The notes beneath the pieces were generated by a model. It was not told the origin of the DNA, searched no databases, and saw only the letters and a program-made list of their open reading frames with translations. From positions 62,001 through 126,000 of the forward strand of contig NZ_MLAL01000045.1 in the NCBI RefSeq assembly GCF_001875665.1: 64,000 nt of DNA, read 5' to 3'. Below are positions 10,010 to 18,835 of the stretch, in pieces; within the stretch, counting starts at the first letter, position 1; every line of letters begins with the position of its first letter. A program made the translations under genes and the position numbers. The stretch is from Corynebacterium sp. NML130628 (GTDB taxonomy: Bacteria; Actinomycetota; Actinomycetes; Mycobacteriales; Mycobacteriaceae).

Positions 10010-11104
10010 ATGCCCAACCTGGCGCCTGAAGGCGAGCTGCAGATAGTCCCGATCGGCGACTACACCACAGAGGCGGGAGCCACCATCCGGGACGCCCACA
10101 TCGCGTACCAGCGGTGGGGGCAGTTCCGGGGTGACCCGGAGGGCGAGAACAACATCCTTGTTGTTGAGCACGCCTTAACCGGGGACTCCAACGCCGCCGA
10201 GTGGTGGGGTGGGGCGATCGGCCCCGGCAAAGCACTCGACACCGACACGTGGTGCGTGATTTGCACCAACGTGCTCGGCTCGTGCTACGGATCGACCGGA
10301 CCCGCAAGCACCCATCCTGACGGTGCCGCGTGGGGGTCTCGCTTCCCCGCGGTTTCCGTCCGCGACCAGGTGCACGCCGAGCGCGCCCTCCTTACCGAGC
10401 TTGGCGTCGGCCGCGTGCATGCCATCATGGGTGGATCCATGGGCGGGGCGCGCACCCTGGAGTGGACACTGCTCTACCCCGACGCTGTCGGCTACGCCTG
10501 CGTCATGGCGGTCTCCGCCCGGGCGAGCGCCTGGCAGATTGGTATCCAGGAAGCCCAGATCTACTCCATCGTGCGCGACCCGAACTGGCACGGCGGGGAC
10601 TACTACTCCACCGGCGCCTCTCCCGACGAGGGGCTGGCTGCTGCCCGCCGCATCGCACACCTCACCTACCGCGGTGAGCTAGAAATCGACGAACGCTTCG
10701 GCACCACCGCCCAGGATGGCGAGAACCCGCTCGGTCCCTACCGCGAGCACGACCAGCGCTTCGCTGTGCAAAGCTACCTCGACTACCAGGGGAAAAAGCT
10801 CGTCGAACGTTTCGACGCCGGCGCCTACGTCACGCTTACCGAAGCCATGAACCGCCACGACATTGGTCGCGGCCGCGGTGGACTGAACAAGGCGCTGCAC
10901 TCATCGACGGTGCCGACGATGATTGTGGGCGTCGATACGGATATTTTGTACCCTTACCACCAGCAGGAGCACATGTCCCGCAACCTCGGGAACCTGCTGG
11001 GGATGCACAAGCTTTCGTCTCCTGTCGGCCACGACGCGTTTTTGGTCGAGGCACGCCAGATGGACAACATCTTGCGCAACTTCATCGCGCTGACCAGCGC
11101 CTAA
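10010..11104 (+). CDS. metX: Homoserine O-acetyltransferase
   Basis: This alpha/beta-hydrolase-fold enzyme acetylates homoserine with acetyl-CoA, giving the substrate of MetY. In its 364 residues the nucleophile elbow is IMGGSMGGARTLEW with Ser143. The acid is in VDTDILYP and the His in SPVGHDAFLVE near the C-terminus. LGSCYGSTGPAS is the conserved substrate-pocket motif. It is the second gene of the metY-metX operon. A palindrome inside this gene (10803-10815) resembles a LexA half-site pair but has the wrong spacing. Confidence 0.95.
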   Translation: MPNLAPEGELQIVPIGDYTTEAGATIRDAHIAYQRWGQFRGDPEGENNILVVEHALTGDSNAAEWWGGAIGPGKALDTDTWCVICTNVLGSCYGSTGPASTHPDGAAWGSRFPAVSVRDQVHAERALLTELGVGRVHAIMGGSMGGARTLEWTLLYPDAVGYACVMAVSARASAWQIGIQEAQIYSIVRDPNWHGGDYYSTGASPDEGLAAARRIAHLTYRGELEIDERFGTTAQDGENPLGPYREHDQRFAVQSYLDYQGKKLVERFDAGAYVTLTEAMNRHDIGRGRGGLNKALHSSTVPTMIVGVDTDILYPYHQQEHMSRNLGNLLGMHKLSSPVGHDAFLVEARQMDNILRNFIALTSA

Positions 11105-11110
11105 GACCTC

Positions 11111-11446
11111 TTAGGACCCCAGCGCATCCACCGACCAGGCCAGCCACACCATCGCGACGCCCAGGCCGGTGGAAAACGCGATATCGAACCGCTTCGAGCG
11201 CACCGCCAACAAGCCGATGACCTGCGAGTCGCAGGTCAGGCGCAGCAGTGCGCACCACAGCATGGTCGCCCCCAGTGCGAACGTGGCTCTCCGCCAGTGA
11301 TCCGTGAGCGACCACACCCCAGCGGCGACAAACCCCAGGATGAACACGCACACCATCCCCAGCTGCACTTTCCGCGGCAGCGGCGAAGGCGGGTTCCCAA
11401 TGTCATGAGGGTTGTCCAGCGACAACCCCTCTGCCGCATTAGGCAA
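11111..11446 (-). CDS. DUF3017 family small membrane protein
   Basis: This 111-residue protein has three predicted membrane helices, around [38 protein letters not shown] and [18 protein letters not shown]. It matches the size and layout of DUF3017 proteins, which sit downstream of folD in mycobacteria and corynebacteria. Its start overlaps the end of folD by 8 bp, so it is probably translated from the folD message. Function is unknown. Confidence 0.75.
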   Translation of the reverse strand: MPNAAEGLSLDNPHDIGNPPSPLPRKVQLGMVCVFILGFVAAGVWSLTDHWRRATFALGATMLWCALLRLTCDSQVIGLLAVRSKRFDIAFSTGLGVAMVWLAWSVDALGS

Positions 11447-12296
11447 GCTGCTCAGCCCGCTCCACGATGTTTCGGACCAGGAACGTGCGAGTCATCGGGC
11501 CGACGCCACCTGGGTTCGGTGAGACCCAGCCGGCCTTCTCCCACACATCAGGGTGCAGGTCGCCGACGGTTTTGCCGTCGACACGCGAGACGCCCACATC
11601 CAGCAGCGCGGCGCCTTCCTTAATCATGTCCGCGGTAATCATGTGCGGCTTGCCTGCCGCTGCGATGACCACGTCCGCCCGGCGCGTCTCCGCAGCCAGG
11701 TCCTTCGTGCCGGTGTGGCACAGCACGGTCGTGGCGTTGACGTTGCGCGAGGTCAGCATCAGCGAAATTGGGCGACCCACGGTCACTCCGCGGCCGATGA
11801 CGCACACGATCGCACCGTTCAGATCCACGCCGAAGCGCTCCAGCAGCTTGATGGAGCCGTTCGGGGTACACGGCAGCGGCGCGGGCTCGTTGAGCACCAG
11901 TTTGCCCAGGTTGACCGGGTGCAGGCCGTCGGCGTCCTTGTCCGGGTCGATGAGTTCGAGAATGCGGTTCTCATCCAAGTGCTTCGGCAGCGGCAGCTGC
12001 ACGATGTAGCCGGTGACGGCGTCGTCGTTGTTGAGTTCCTCGATGACTTCCTCAAGCGCCTCCTGCGTAATATCCCCCGGCAGCTCCTTCATGATGGAGG
12101 CGATGCCGAGCTCCTCGCAGTCGCGGTGCTTCATGCGCACGTAGTTCTGGCTCGCCGGATCGTCACCGACCAGCACGGTGGCCAGCCCTGGCGTGATGCC
12201 ACGCTCCCGCAGGGAGGCGACTCGTGTTTTGAGATCTGCAAAGATCTCTTCGCGGTACAGTTTTCCGTCTAATTTAATCGCAGTCACGGTGACCAT
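11439..12296 (-). CDS. folD: Bifunctional methylenetetrahydrofolate dehydrogenase / methenyltetrahydrofolate cyclohydrolase
   Basis: FolD interconverts 5,10-methylene-, methenyl- and 10-formyl-THF using NADP, supplying one-carbon units for purines and methionine. The 285-residue length is typical. Diagnostic stretches are [15 protein letters not shown] with the catalytic Lys, [48 protein letters not shown] (NADP-binding Rossmann) and the C-terminal [19 protein letters not shown]. It is divergent from trmL by 14 bp, so the two promoters must overlap. Confidence 0.95.
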   Translation of the reverse strand: MVTVTAIKLDGKLYREEIFADLKTRVASLRERGITPGLATVLVGDDPASQNYVRMKHRDCEELGIASIMKELPGDITQEALEEVIEELNNDDAVTGYIVQLPLPKHLDENRILELIDPDKDADGLHPVNLGKLVLNEPAPLPCTPNGSIKLLERFGVDLNGAIVCVIGRGVTVGRPISLMLTSRNVNATTVLCHTGTKDLAAETRRADVVIAAAGKPHMITADMIKEGAALLDVGVSRVDGKTVGDLHPDVWEKAGWVSPNPGGVGPMTRTFLVRNIVERAEQLA

Positions 12297-12310
12297 CCTA
12301 GACTGTAACC

Positions 12311-12781
12311 ATGTGCGCTTTTCACGTTATCTTTGACAATCCCGTCATCCCAGGCAACACCGGCAACGCAATCCGGCTGTGCGCAAACACCGGCGCCGTG
12401 CTGCACCTGGTGGAGCCGCTCGGGTTCAACTTCGAAGACAAACACCTCAAGCGCGCAGGGCTGGACTACCACGACTTAGCGGACATCCAGATTCATCCAA
12501 CTATCGACGCCTGCTTCGCCGCGATCCCGGATGCCCGTATCTTCGCGTTCACCACCCAGGCGACCGACTACTACCAGGACGTGGAGTACCGCGACGGCGA
12601 CGCCCTCCTCTTCGGTACCGAGCCCACCGGGCTACCCGAAGCACACCGCAACCACCCACGCGTGACCAAGCAGCTCCGCATCCCGATGCTGCCGAGCCGC
12701 AGGTCAATGAACCTTTCCAACTCCGCTTCCGTCGCTGTCTTCGAGTCCTGGCGGCAGTTGGGATTCCCCGGCGGAGTCTAA
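12311..12781 (+). CDS. trmL: tRNA (cytidine/uridine-2'-O-)-methyltransferase, TrmL/SpoU family
   Basis: This is a 156-residue minimal SPOUT methyltransferase predicted to 2'-O-methylate position 34 of tRNA-Leu. The knot motifs are visible: [30 protein letters not shown] at the N-terminus, [12 protein letters not shown] in the middle, and [26 protein letters not shown] at the C-terminus, which forms the SAM pocket. Length and motifs fit TrmL better than longer SpoU proteins. Its last 78 bp overlap the convergent PH-domain gene. Confidence 0.9.
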   Translation: MCAFHVIFDNPVIPGNTGNAIRLCANTGAVLHLVEPLGFNFEDKHLKRAGLDYHDLADIQIHPTIDACFAAIPDARIFAFTTQATDYYQDVEYRDGDALLFGTEPTGLPEAHRNHPRVTKQLRIPMLPSRRSMNLSNSASVAVFESWRQLGFPGGV

Positions 12782-14137
12782 CTCTGACTCTGTAGTCATT
12801 GGGGGCAGCGTGCGGGTGCGCAGCGTGTCGACGAGCCAACGCCCCTCCCCCGCGCGCAAGTCCCGCGCCACCATTTTGACAGCGCCCGGGACCAGGTCAA
12901 AGCGCACATGCGCCAGGCCGAGCATGTGCTGCAGGGGACCTTGTTTGAAGGAAAGCTCCTGGATGTGTGTGTTTTCCACCATCTGGTACCGCTTGGACAG
13001 GCGACCGAACGTGACCACGGTGACCTCTGGGTACAGCGTGACTGTCTGCCTCCGCCAGTCAACCGGTGATACCCACCGCGCCACGCCCGGGGAACGCAGC
13101 TGCGCACGCGACATGTCGCGCATGGCTTCGCCGGACAGTGGCGCAATCGCGTCGATGACCCGCATGGCCTGCTCCAAAGTACCGACCGGCAGCAGCTTGG
13201 ACGTACCGGTTGCCTTGTTACGCTCAGATCCGTACCCGGCCACAGTTACCGATACGGTCCACCACCCAAACGCGCGCCACAGGAGCGGTTGGCGAAGCTG
13301 TATCGCGTGAATGCGGTGCAGCGGGACCGCTTGGCGCCTGCGGTTCGCAAGCCCGTACGTCATGTTGATGACGGCCCCGTTGCTGCCGGAGGTGGCGTCG
13401 TCAAGCACGGAATTGAAGCGCCACGAGTGGTCGATGGTGCGCCAGATCTGTGGCACGAACCCGACGAGGATCGGTAGCGCCGCGGTGATCGAGAGGTCGG
13501 TGAAGAGCGGGACGGCGCTCGAAACGACAGTAATGATGGTGGAGAGCTGGAACGCCGCCGCCAGCAGCGAGCGGCCGATTGGGATGGGCGGCACCAGCGT
13601 ATTTGCAGGGTCGGAGTCTTGTTCGGCGCGTGTCAACGCAGGTGCAGCTGCGCCGGGACGAGCCGCGATTGCCCGCAGAATCTCGGCGCGCAACTCGTCC
13701 GCTTCCGCCCGGGGCAGGTAGGCGATCTCGATGGCCGAATTGTTGCCGCCGGCCGCCTCAACGCGCACCGCCGCGAGCCCAAACAGACGCGGCGCGAACG
13801 GCTCAATGACGTCGACGGCCTGGATCCGGTCGTACCGCGCGGTGCGCACCGTGGTCGTGAGTACGCCTCGCTTCAGCTCAATGTCTTCGTCACCAACACG
13901 GAATCCGATCTTGGCCCACCACAGCTGCGAAATCACGAACACCACAAGCAGGCCAACGATGAACACGCCGACGGCCACGCCCACATCCATGATGCCGACG
14001 CCTTCGTCCTGCAACCAGTTCATCAGTGGCACGGTGAAGTTGAATACAGCGATCGTGAGCAGCGCAAGCAGCGTCGCCCACACGCGCAGCAACGGGGTCA
14101 GTCGGTGGACCCGCCGGTACTCAGGGGCCGCCGTCAT
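12704..14137 (-). CDS. PH domain-containing membrane protein (YdbT/bPH2 type)
   Basis: In this 477-residue protein, two membrane helices near the N-terminus (about residues 15-65) are followed by bacterial-PH (DUF304) modules. One runs around VGDEDIELKRGVLTTTVRTARYDRIQAVDV. A further membrane region and a second module follow at VINMTYGLANRRRQAVPLHRIHAIQLRQPLLWRAFG. A third partial module occurs near WRRQTVTLYPEVTVVTFGRLSKRYQMVENTHIQELSF. This matches YdbT in the Bacillus YdbS-YdbT pair. It overlaps the smaller PH gene by 4 bp. The acidic low-complexity C-terminus lies in the overlap with trmL. Confidence 0.8.
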   Translation of the reverse strand: MTAAPEYRRVHRLTPLLRVWATLLALLTIAVFNFTVPLMNWLQDEGVGIMDVGVAVGVFIVGLLVVFVISQLWWAKIGFRVGDEDIELKRGVLTTTVRTARYDRIQAVDVIEPFAPRLFGLAAVRVEAAGGNNSAIEIAYLPRAEADELRAEILRAIAARPGAAAPALTRAEQDSDPANTLVPPIPIGRSLLAAAFQLSTIITVVSSAVPLFTDLSITAALPILVGFVPQIWRTIDHSWRFNSVLDDATSGSNGAVINMTYGLANRRRQAVPLHRIHAIQLRQPLLWRAFGWWTVSVTVAGYGSERNKATGTSKLLPVGTLEQAMRVIDAIAPLSGEAMRDMSRAQLRSPGVARWVSPVDWRRQTVTLYPEVTVVTFGRLSKRYQMVENTHIQELSFKQGPLQHMLGLAHVRFDLVPGAVKMVARDLRAGEGRWLVDTLRTRTLPPMTTESELDSAGESQLPPGLEDSDGSGVGKVH

Positions 14138-14640
14138 AGGCCACTCATCTGTTCACGTGCTTTGACCACGAGCCGGTCACGCAGCGCATCGGCGTCCGCA
14201 GCGAGAAGGCCTGGCAACGTGGTCGCCGAACTGACCGATGCGGTACTCACCACCAGTTTCTTCAACCCAAGCACCCGCATCACTGGCCCCGTATTCACAT
14301 CCACGAACTGGATTCGCCCGTAGGGGATGACTGTGAGCGTGTGCCACATTTTGCCCTGGCTTAAGATCAGCTCATTGTCCGTTTCCAGCCACGCCAGATT
14401 GCGCACCTGAAACGGGATGAGGAAATACTTCCAGATGAAGAACACTCCGCAGACAGCTGCACCCCACACCCACCAGCCACCGTACTTCCACTGTGCCCAC
14501 AGCAGGCCACCGATCACGATCAGTGCCCACACCGTGTTGGTCACCAGCATGGGCACCATGTACTTCGGCGAGACGCGGTGCATCTGCTCGACCGATGCCG
14601 GCAGCGGTGGCCTCGCCAGTGTGTCAGTCTGCTGTTCCAT
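14134..14640 (-). CDS. PH domain-containing membrane protein (YdbS/bPH type)
   Basis: This 168-residue protein has two membrane helices (MLVTNTVWALIVIGGLLWA and WVWGAAVCGVFFIWKYFLI) and then one bacterial-PH module (NELILSQGKMWHTLTVIPYGRIQFVDVNTGPVMRVLGLKKLVV). The ATG at 14640 is chosen because the frame upstream codes for an unrelated basic stretch and MEQQ begins the conserved region. It precedes the larger PH protein with a 4-bp overlap, so the two form an operon and probably one membrane complex. Confidence 0.8.
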   Translation of the reverse strand: MEQQTDTLARPPLPASVEQMHRVSPKYMVPMLVTNTVWALIVIGGLLWAQWKYGGWWVWGAAVCGVFFIWKYFLIPFQVRNLAWLETDNELILSQGKMWHTLTVIPYGRIQFVDVNTGPVMRVLGLKKLVVSTASVSSATTLPGLLAADADALRDRLVVKAREQMSGL

Positions 14641-14659
14641 AGGCACCACCCTAGCTACC

Positions 14660-17600
14660 TCACCGAAAATCACGTGAACCACGCGAGAGCCACTGGCCAA
14701 CATCGATTTGCTCCAGGCGGTCCGCCACGACGCTGATCGCGCCTGACGCGTTTTGGACAATCCCGCGCACCACCAGCGCGTGCGCTGTGCGCGCCACTAC
14801 GCGTTGCCGCTTCCACAGTCCCGGCGACACCATAATGTTCAGCAGCCCGGTTTCGTCCTCCATCCCAAGAAACGTCAGGCCAGATGCAGTTTGCGGCCGC
14901 TGCCTGTGTGTGACCACGCCTGCAACGCGCACACGTGTTCCGTCCTCTACGTTGCGCAGGTCCACCGCGCGCAGGATGCCCTCTCGCTGCAGGTGTTCGC
15001 GCAGCAGCTGCATCGGCTGCGTGTCGTGGGTGACGCCGGTCGCGGCAACATCGGCGGCAAGCAACTCGAATGCGGTCATCCCGGGCAACGCGGGGGCGTC
15101 GATACCCGAAAGCCCCGGCAACATGCCTTCGCGCTCCGTCGCTGCGATGCCTGCGGCCCACACCGCTTGTCGACGCTCCACTCCGAAACAGTCCAACGCA
15201 CCCGCCTTCGCGAGCGCCTCGACGTGCTCCACGCTCAGCTCCGCCCGGCGCGCCAGGTCCGCGATGTCCGTAAACGGTGCGGCTTCCTCAATTCGAGCTG
15301 CGGCCTTCTCCCCGACCCCCTTCACCAGATTCAACCCGATCCGGATTGTGTCATTATCTATGCAGCGCGCCTGCACACCGGATCCATTCACGCTCACCGG
15401 CAGGACCGTAATGCCGTGACGGCGGGCGTCTTGAATCAGGGACTGGGGCGAGTAGAAGCCCATCGGCTGCGCCCGCAGCAGACCAACGCAGAACTGGGCC
15501 GGATAGTAGTACTTCATCCATGCGGAGAAGTACACAAGCGACGCAAACGATTGCGAGTGCGATTCCGGGAAACCGTAGGCAGCGAACGCAACAATCTTGT
15601 TCCAGAGCTTTTCCGCGACATCCGCCCCGATCCCGTTCGTCGTGTTGCAGCCCTCGAAGAACCGGGCTTTGAGCGCCGCCATTTTCGCCGGGGACCGCTT
15701 CGAGCCCATCGCGCGACGCAGTGCATCGGCCTCCCGGCCGCTAAAGCCCGCAGCGTCGACGGCGATCTGCATGAGCTGCTCCTGAAACAGCGGAATCCCC
15801 AACGTCTTCCCGAGGGACTTTTCCAGCACCGGGTGGTCATAGGCGACAGGTTCAAGGCCATCGCGGCGTCGTAAATAAGGGTGGACTGACCCGCCTTGAA
15901 TTGGCCCAGGACGGATGAGAGCAACCTCAACCACGAGGTCGAAGAAGCACTGCGGTTTCAGCCGCGGCAGCGTCGAAAGCTGCGCACGCGACTCCACCTG
16001 GAACACCCCGACGGCGTCAGCACGGCACAGCATGTCGTAGACACCCTGGTCCGCAAGGTCGAGTTCCCACAGGCGTACCTCGGTGCCCGTCGTATCGCGT
16101 ACGAGATCCACCATGTGGTGCAGGGCCTCCAACATGCCGAGCCCAAGCAGGTCGAACTTCACCAGCCCCGCAGAGGCGCAGTCGTCCTTGTCCCACTGCA
16201 CCACCGAGCGCTGTTCCTTGCGCGCCCATTCAATGGGGACGACGTCCGCGATTGGCCGATCACAGATCACCATCCCGCCTGAGTGGATTCCGAGGTGGCG
16301 TGGCTGCCCAACGAACTCCTCCGCTAACTCGCTCACCTGCCCCGGTGGGTCACTGAGTCCTTTTGACCAGGCATCAGCAGCACCTTGCGGGTACCCGAGC
16401 GCGCGGGCAGCGTCGCGCACCGCGCCTTTCCTCCGGTACGTAATCACGTTTGCCACCTGGGCCGCGCGCTCACGGCCGTAGCGCTGGTAGGCGTACTGGA
16501 TGACCTCTTCGCGCCTGCCGGACTCTATATCAATATCGATATCCGGCGGTCCGTCACGATCTGGCGACAAGAACCGCTCAAAGAGAAGTCCTGCGCTGAT
16601 CGGCTCAGCATTCGTGATCCCGAGGGCGAAGCAGACCGCTGAGTTCGCCGCGGACCCTCGCCCCTGGCACAGGATGTTGTTGTGCCGACAAAAATCGACG
16701 AGATCGTACACGATCAGGAAGTAGCCGGGGAATTGTAGTTCCTCAATCACGCTCAGCTCGTACTCGATCTGCCGCAATGCCTGCTCACGGATAGTTTCCG
16801 GGCGCGTCGCGTACCGCACCTGCGCGCTGGCGTAGGTCAGCTCCCGCAAGTAGCTCATCTCATTGTGGCCCGCCGGAGTGGTGTAGTCCGGTAAGTTTGG
16901 CGCAACAAGGTCGAGCGTAAACGCGCACTGTTCAGCGAGCTCCACTGTGGTGGCCAGCATCGGCTCGCACCCTGGCAGCAACCGGGCCATCTGCCTCCCG
17001 CTGCGCAGCCAGTGCGCCCCCATCGGGTGCAGGTCAGCGGCGTTTTGTGGCAGAGCGCGACGCTGAGCAAGCGCATGTTTGGCCGCGGCGAGGCGTGCGT
17101 GGTTGCGCGTCGCGGCGGCAGGCCGGGTAGTGACGATAGCCGGAAGATGAACGAAGCTGTCTAATAAACGGTGATGATCGGCATCATCAGGCGCGAGGGA
17201 GACCACATATTCCCTCACCACATTTTCCGGCCCGAAACTCTCGCTCAAAGTATCGAACTTTGAGGCCCACTCCCACCCGCCGAGCGCCAAACAAGAGCTA
17301 CCAAGCCACTCCCCGACCTGCCGCAGTGGCGGGTATGCGAGCTCACCCTTCTGCCCACCCTCCATATGCGCGTGCGACATCAGGCGAGACAGCCTCCGAT
17401 ACCCCTCCGCCCCGCGGGCCAAGACGGACAGCACCCCCTCCTTGAGCGTCAGCTCTGCACCAAACACGGTAGCTACTCCCGCCTCAGCTGCAGCTTCCGC
17501 AAACTTCACCGCACCATAGAATCCATCACGATCACACAGGCCAAGCGCCGACAACCCGAGAGCGCTGGCGCGCGCAACAAGCTGCTCAGGCTCACTCGCG

Positions 17601-17797
17601 CCGCCAAGGAAACTATAGGACGACACTGCATGCAACTCCGCAAACGGCACCCCACTATCCAGCGCGCGGACACCATTCGCCCCCGCCCCGCCTGCAGGCG
17701 CGAGCCGGTCCACGGGAACCACAGGCCCGACGTCCTCCCCGGACAATATCCGCTCCAACTTCGACCATGTCAGCGGAGCACCCCCATTGAATCGCAT
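14660..17797 (-). CDS. dnaE2: Error-prone DNA polymerase III alpha subunit DnaE2
   Basis: This SOS-induced C-family polymerase does mutagenic translesion synthesis with ImuA' and ImuB. The 1045 residues contain an N-terminal PHP domain (FAELHAVSSYSFLGGASEPEQLV), the polymerase core with catalytic acids in GPPDIDIDIESGRREEVI, ERFLSPDRDG, an HhH region, and a C-terminal OB fold (TRVRVAGVVTHRQRPQTASGLTFLGMEDETG). The frame extends to a TTG at 17833. I place the start at the ATG at 17797, because RFNGGAPLTWSKLERIL aligns from there with mycobacterial DnaE2 and because a LexA box (17806-17821) and a TATAAT (17839-17844) lie just upstream. Confidence 0.92.
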   Translation of the reverse strand: MRFNGGAPLTWSKLERILSGEDVGPVVPVDRLAPAGGAGANGVRALDSGVPFAELHAVSSYSFLGGASEPEQLVARASALGLSALGLCDRDGFYGAVKFAEAAAEAGVATVFGAELTLKEGVLSVLARGAEGYRRLSRLMSHAHMEGGQKGELAYPPLRQVGEWLGSSCLALGGWEWASKFDTLSESFGPENVVREYVVSLAPDDADHHRLLDSFVHLPAIVTTRPAAATRNHARLAAAKHALAQRRALPQNAADLHPMGAHWLRSGRQMARLLPGCEPMLATTVELAEQCAFTLDLVAPNLPDYTTPAGHNEMSYLRELTYASAQVRYATRPETIREQALRQIEYELSVIEELQFPGYFLIVYDLVDFCRHNNILCQGRGSAANSAVCFALGITNAEPISAGLLFERFLSPDRDGPPDIDIDIESGRREEVIQYAYQRYGRERAAQVANVITYRRKGAVRDAARALGYPQGAADAWSKGLSDPPGQVSELAEEFVGQPRHLGIHSGGMVICDRPIADVVPIEWARKEQRSVVQWDKDDCASAGLVKFDLLGLGMLEALHHMVDLVRDTTGTEVRLWELDLADQGVYDMLCRADAVGVFQVESRAQLSTLPRLKPQCFFDLVVEVALIRPGPIQGGSVHPYLRRRDGLEPVAYDHPVLEKSLGKTLGIPLFQEQLMQIAVDAAGFSGREADALRRAMGSKRSPAKMAALKARFFEGCNTTNGIGADVAEKLWNKIVAFAAYGFPESHSQSFASLVYFSAWMKYYYPAQFCVGLLRAQPMGFYSPQSLIQDARRHGITVLPVSVNGSGVQARCIDNDTIRIGLNLVKGVGEKAAARIEEAAPFTDIADLARRAELSVEHVEALAKAGALDCFGVERRQAVWAAGIAATEREGMLPGLSGIDAPALPGMTAFELLAADVAATGVTHDTQPMQLLREHLQREGILRAVDLRNVEDGTRVRVAGVVTHRQRPQTASGLTFLGMEDETGLLNIMVSPGLWKRQRVVARTAHALVVRGIVQNASGAISVVADRLEQIDVGQWLSRGSRDFR

Positions 17798-17805
17798 GTT
17801 CGACA

Positions 17806-17821
17806 TTGTAAACATGTTCGA
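17806..17821 (-). promoter_or_regulatory. LexA (SOS) box of dnaE2
   Basis: On the + strand TTGTAAACATGTTCGA matches 14 of 16 positions of the actinobacterial SOS consensus TCGAAMANNTGTTCGA. It lies between the TATAAT -10 box and the proposed dnaE2 ATG, where bound LexA would block transcription. Assignment is by motif and position only. Confidence 0.75.
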
Positions 17822-17838
17822 ATCAGCGCGCAAGGAGA

Positions 17839-17844
17839 ATTATA
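17839..17844 (-). promoter_or_regulatory. -10 element of the dnaE2 promoter
   Basis: A perfect TATAAT reads on the - strand, placing the transcription start near 17832. No clear -35 or Shine-Dalgarno sequence is seen, so the message would have a short leader that contains the LexA box. Confidence 0.55.
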
Positions 17845-17865
17845 TTCATCGTTTTTTGCCAGAGA

Positions 17866-17881
17866 TAGACTAAGCGGTCCA
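17866..17881 (+). promoter_or_regulatory. McbR-type operator upstream of metQNI
   Basis: TAGAC-TAAGCG-GTCCA matches 9 of 10 fixed positions of the McbR consensus TAGAC-N6-GTCTA. It ends 60 bp before the metQ start and lies upstream of dnaE2 on the other side. McbR represses methionine and cysteine genes in C. glutamicum, so control of the importer is expected. Confidence 0.7.
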
Positions 17882-17941
17882 ATAGGTGCTAAGTTTTCAA
17901 ACCATCACTGATACCCCAATGAAAAACATAAAGGAGACATC

Positions 17942-18832
17942 ATGCGCCTCAACCGTGTGATTGCAACCATCGCAGCTTCGGCACTCGCAGCTACCGGCCT
18001 GGTAGCTTGCTCTGACAACTCCGCCGAAAAGTCCACCGACGCAGCCGGTGGCAGCGAGGACACCGTCGTTAAGATCGGCACCACCGACGCCGACCAGAAG
18101 GCATGGTCCGTCTTCGAAGACCTCGCAGCGGACAACGGCATCACCCTCGACATCGTGCAGTTCTCCGACTACGCACCGGTCAACGAGGCGCTTGCACAGG
18201 GCGAGATTGACCTGAACAAGTTCCAGCACATCCTCTACCTCGCAACCTACAACGAGGCTTCCGGCAACGACCTGAAGGTCCTGTCCACCACGGAGATTTA
18301 CCCACTGGCACTGTTCTGGAAGGATCACGACTCCCTCGACGGCATCGAAGGCACCGAGGTCGCCATCCCGAACGATGACTCGAACCAGGGCCGCGCAATC
18401 AACGTCCTCGTCCAGGCTAACCTGGTCACCCTGAAGGACAGCGCCGACGCCCTGGCGCCGGCGCCAGCGGACATCGACGAAGCCGCGTCGAAGGTGAAGG
18501 TTGTTCCGGTCGACGCTTCCCAGACGACTTCCGCGTACAAGGAAGGCCGCCCAGCCATCATCAACAACTCCTGGCTGGAGCGCGCTGGCATCGAGCCGAA
18601 GCAGGCTATCTTCCAGGATGACCCAGCCTCCGAGCAGGGCGAGCCGTACATCAACGTCTTCGCAGCACGCGCTGAGGACCTGGACAACCCGACCTACAAC
18701 CGCCTTGCAGAGCTGTGGAACTCCCCAGAGGTCGCAGCTGCTGTCCAGGAAGATTCCCGTGGCACCGCGGTCGCTGTTGAGCGCTCCCGCGATGACGCCA
18801 ACGCCATCCTCGCACGTCTTCAGGAGAAGTAG
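17942..18832 (+). CDS. metQ: Methionine ABC transporter substrate-binding lipoprotein
   Basis: This is the NLPA/MetQ-family lipoprotein that captures D- or L-methionine at the outer face of the membrane. It is 296 residues with a signal peptide and lipobox LVAC, giving lipid-modified Cys23. VKIGTTDADQKAWSVFEDLAADNGITLDIVQFSDYAPVNEALAQGEIDLNKFQH is family-typical. The AAGGAGA sequence 7 bp before the ATG fixes the start. It is the first gene of the metQ-metN-metI operon, behind a McbR-type site. Confidence 0.95.
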   Translation: MRLNRVIATIAASALAATGLVACSDNSAEKSTDAAGGSEDTVVKIGTTDADQKAWSVFEDLAADNGITLDIVQFSDYAPVNEALAQGEIDLNKFQHILYLATYNEASGNDLKVLSTTEIYPLALFWKDHDSLDGIEGTEVAIPNDDSNQGRAINVLVQANLVTLKDSADALAPAPADIDEAASKVKVVPVDASQTTSAYKEGRPAIINNSWLERAGIEPKQAIFQDDPASEQGEPYINVFAARAEDLDNPTYNRLAELWNSPEVAAAVQEDSRGTAVAVERSRDDANAILARLQEK

Positions 18833-18835
18833 TCC

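Noticed and set aside
10803..10815. TCGAACGTTTCGA palindrome inside metX as a LexA box
   Set aside because: The half-sites are 3 bp too close for the 16-bp SOS consensus, and the site is within coding sequence far from a start.
12297..12313. TAGAC at 12299 as a McbR operator between folD and trmL
   Set aside because: The second half-site is CATGT-like instead of GTCTA, and neither gene belongs to the known McbR regulon.
17797..17833. TTG at 17833 as the dnaE2 start
   Set aside because: It would put the LexA box inside the coding region and place the start codon at the predicted transcription start; alignment with mycobacterial DnaE2 favours the ATG at 17797.
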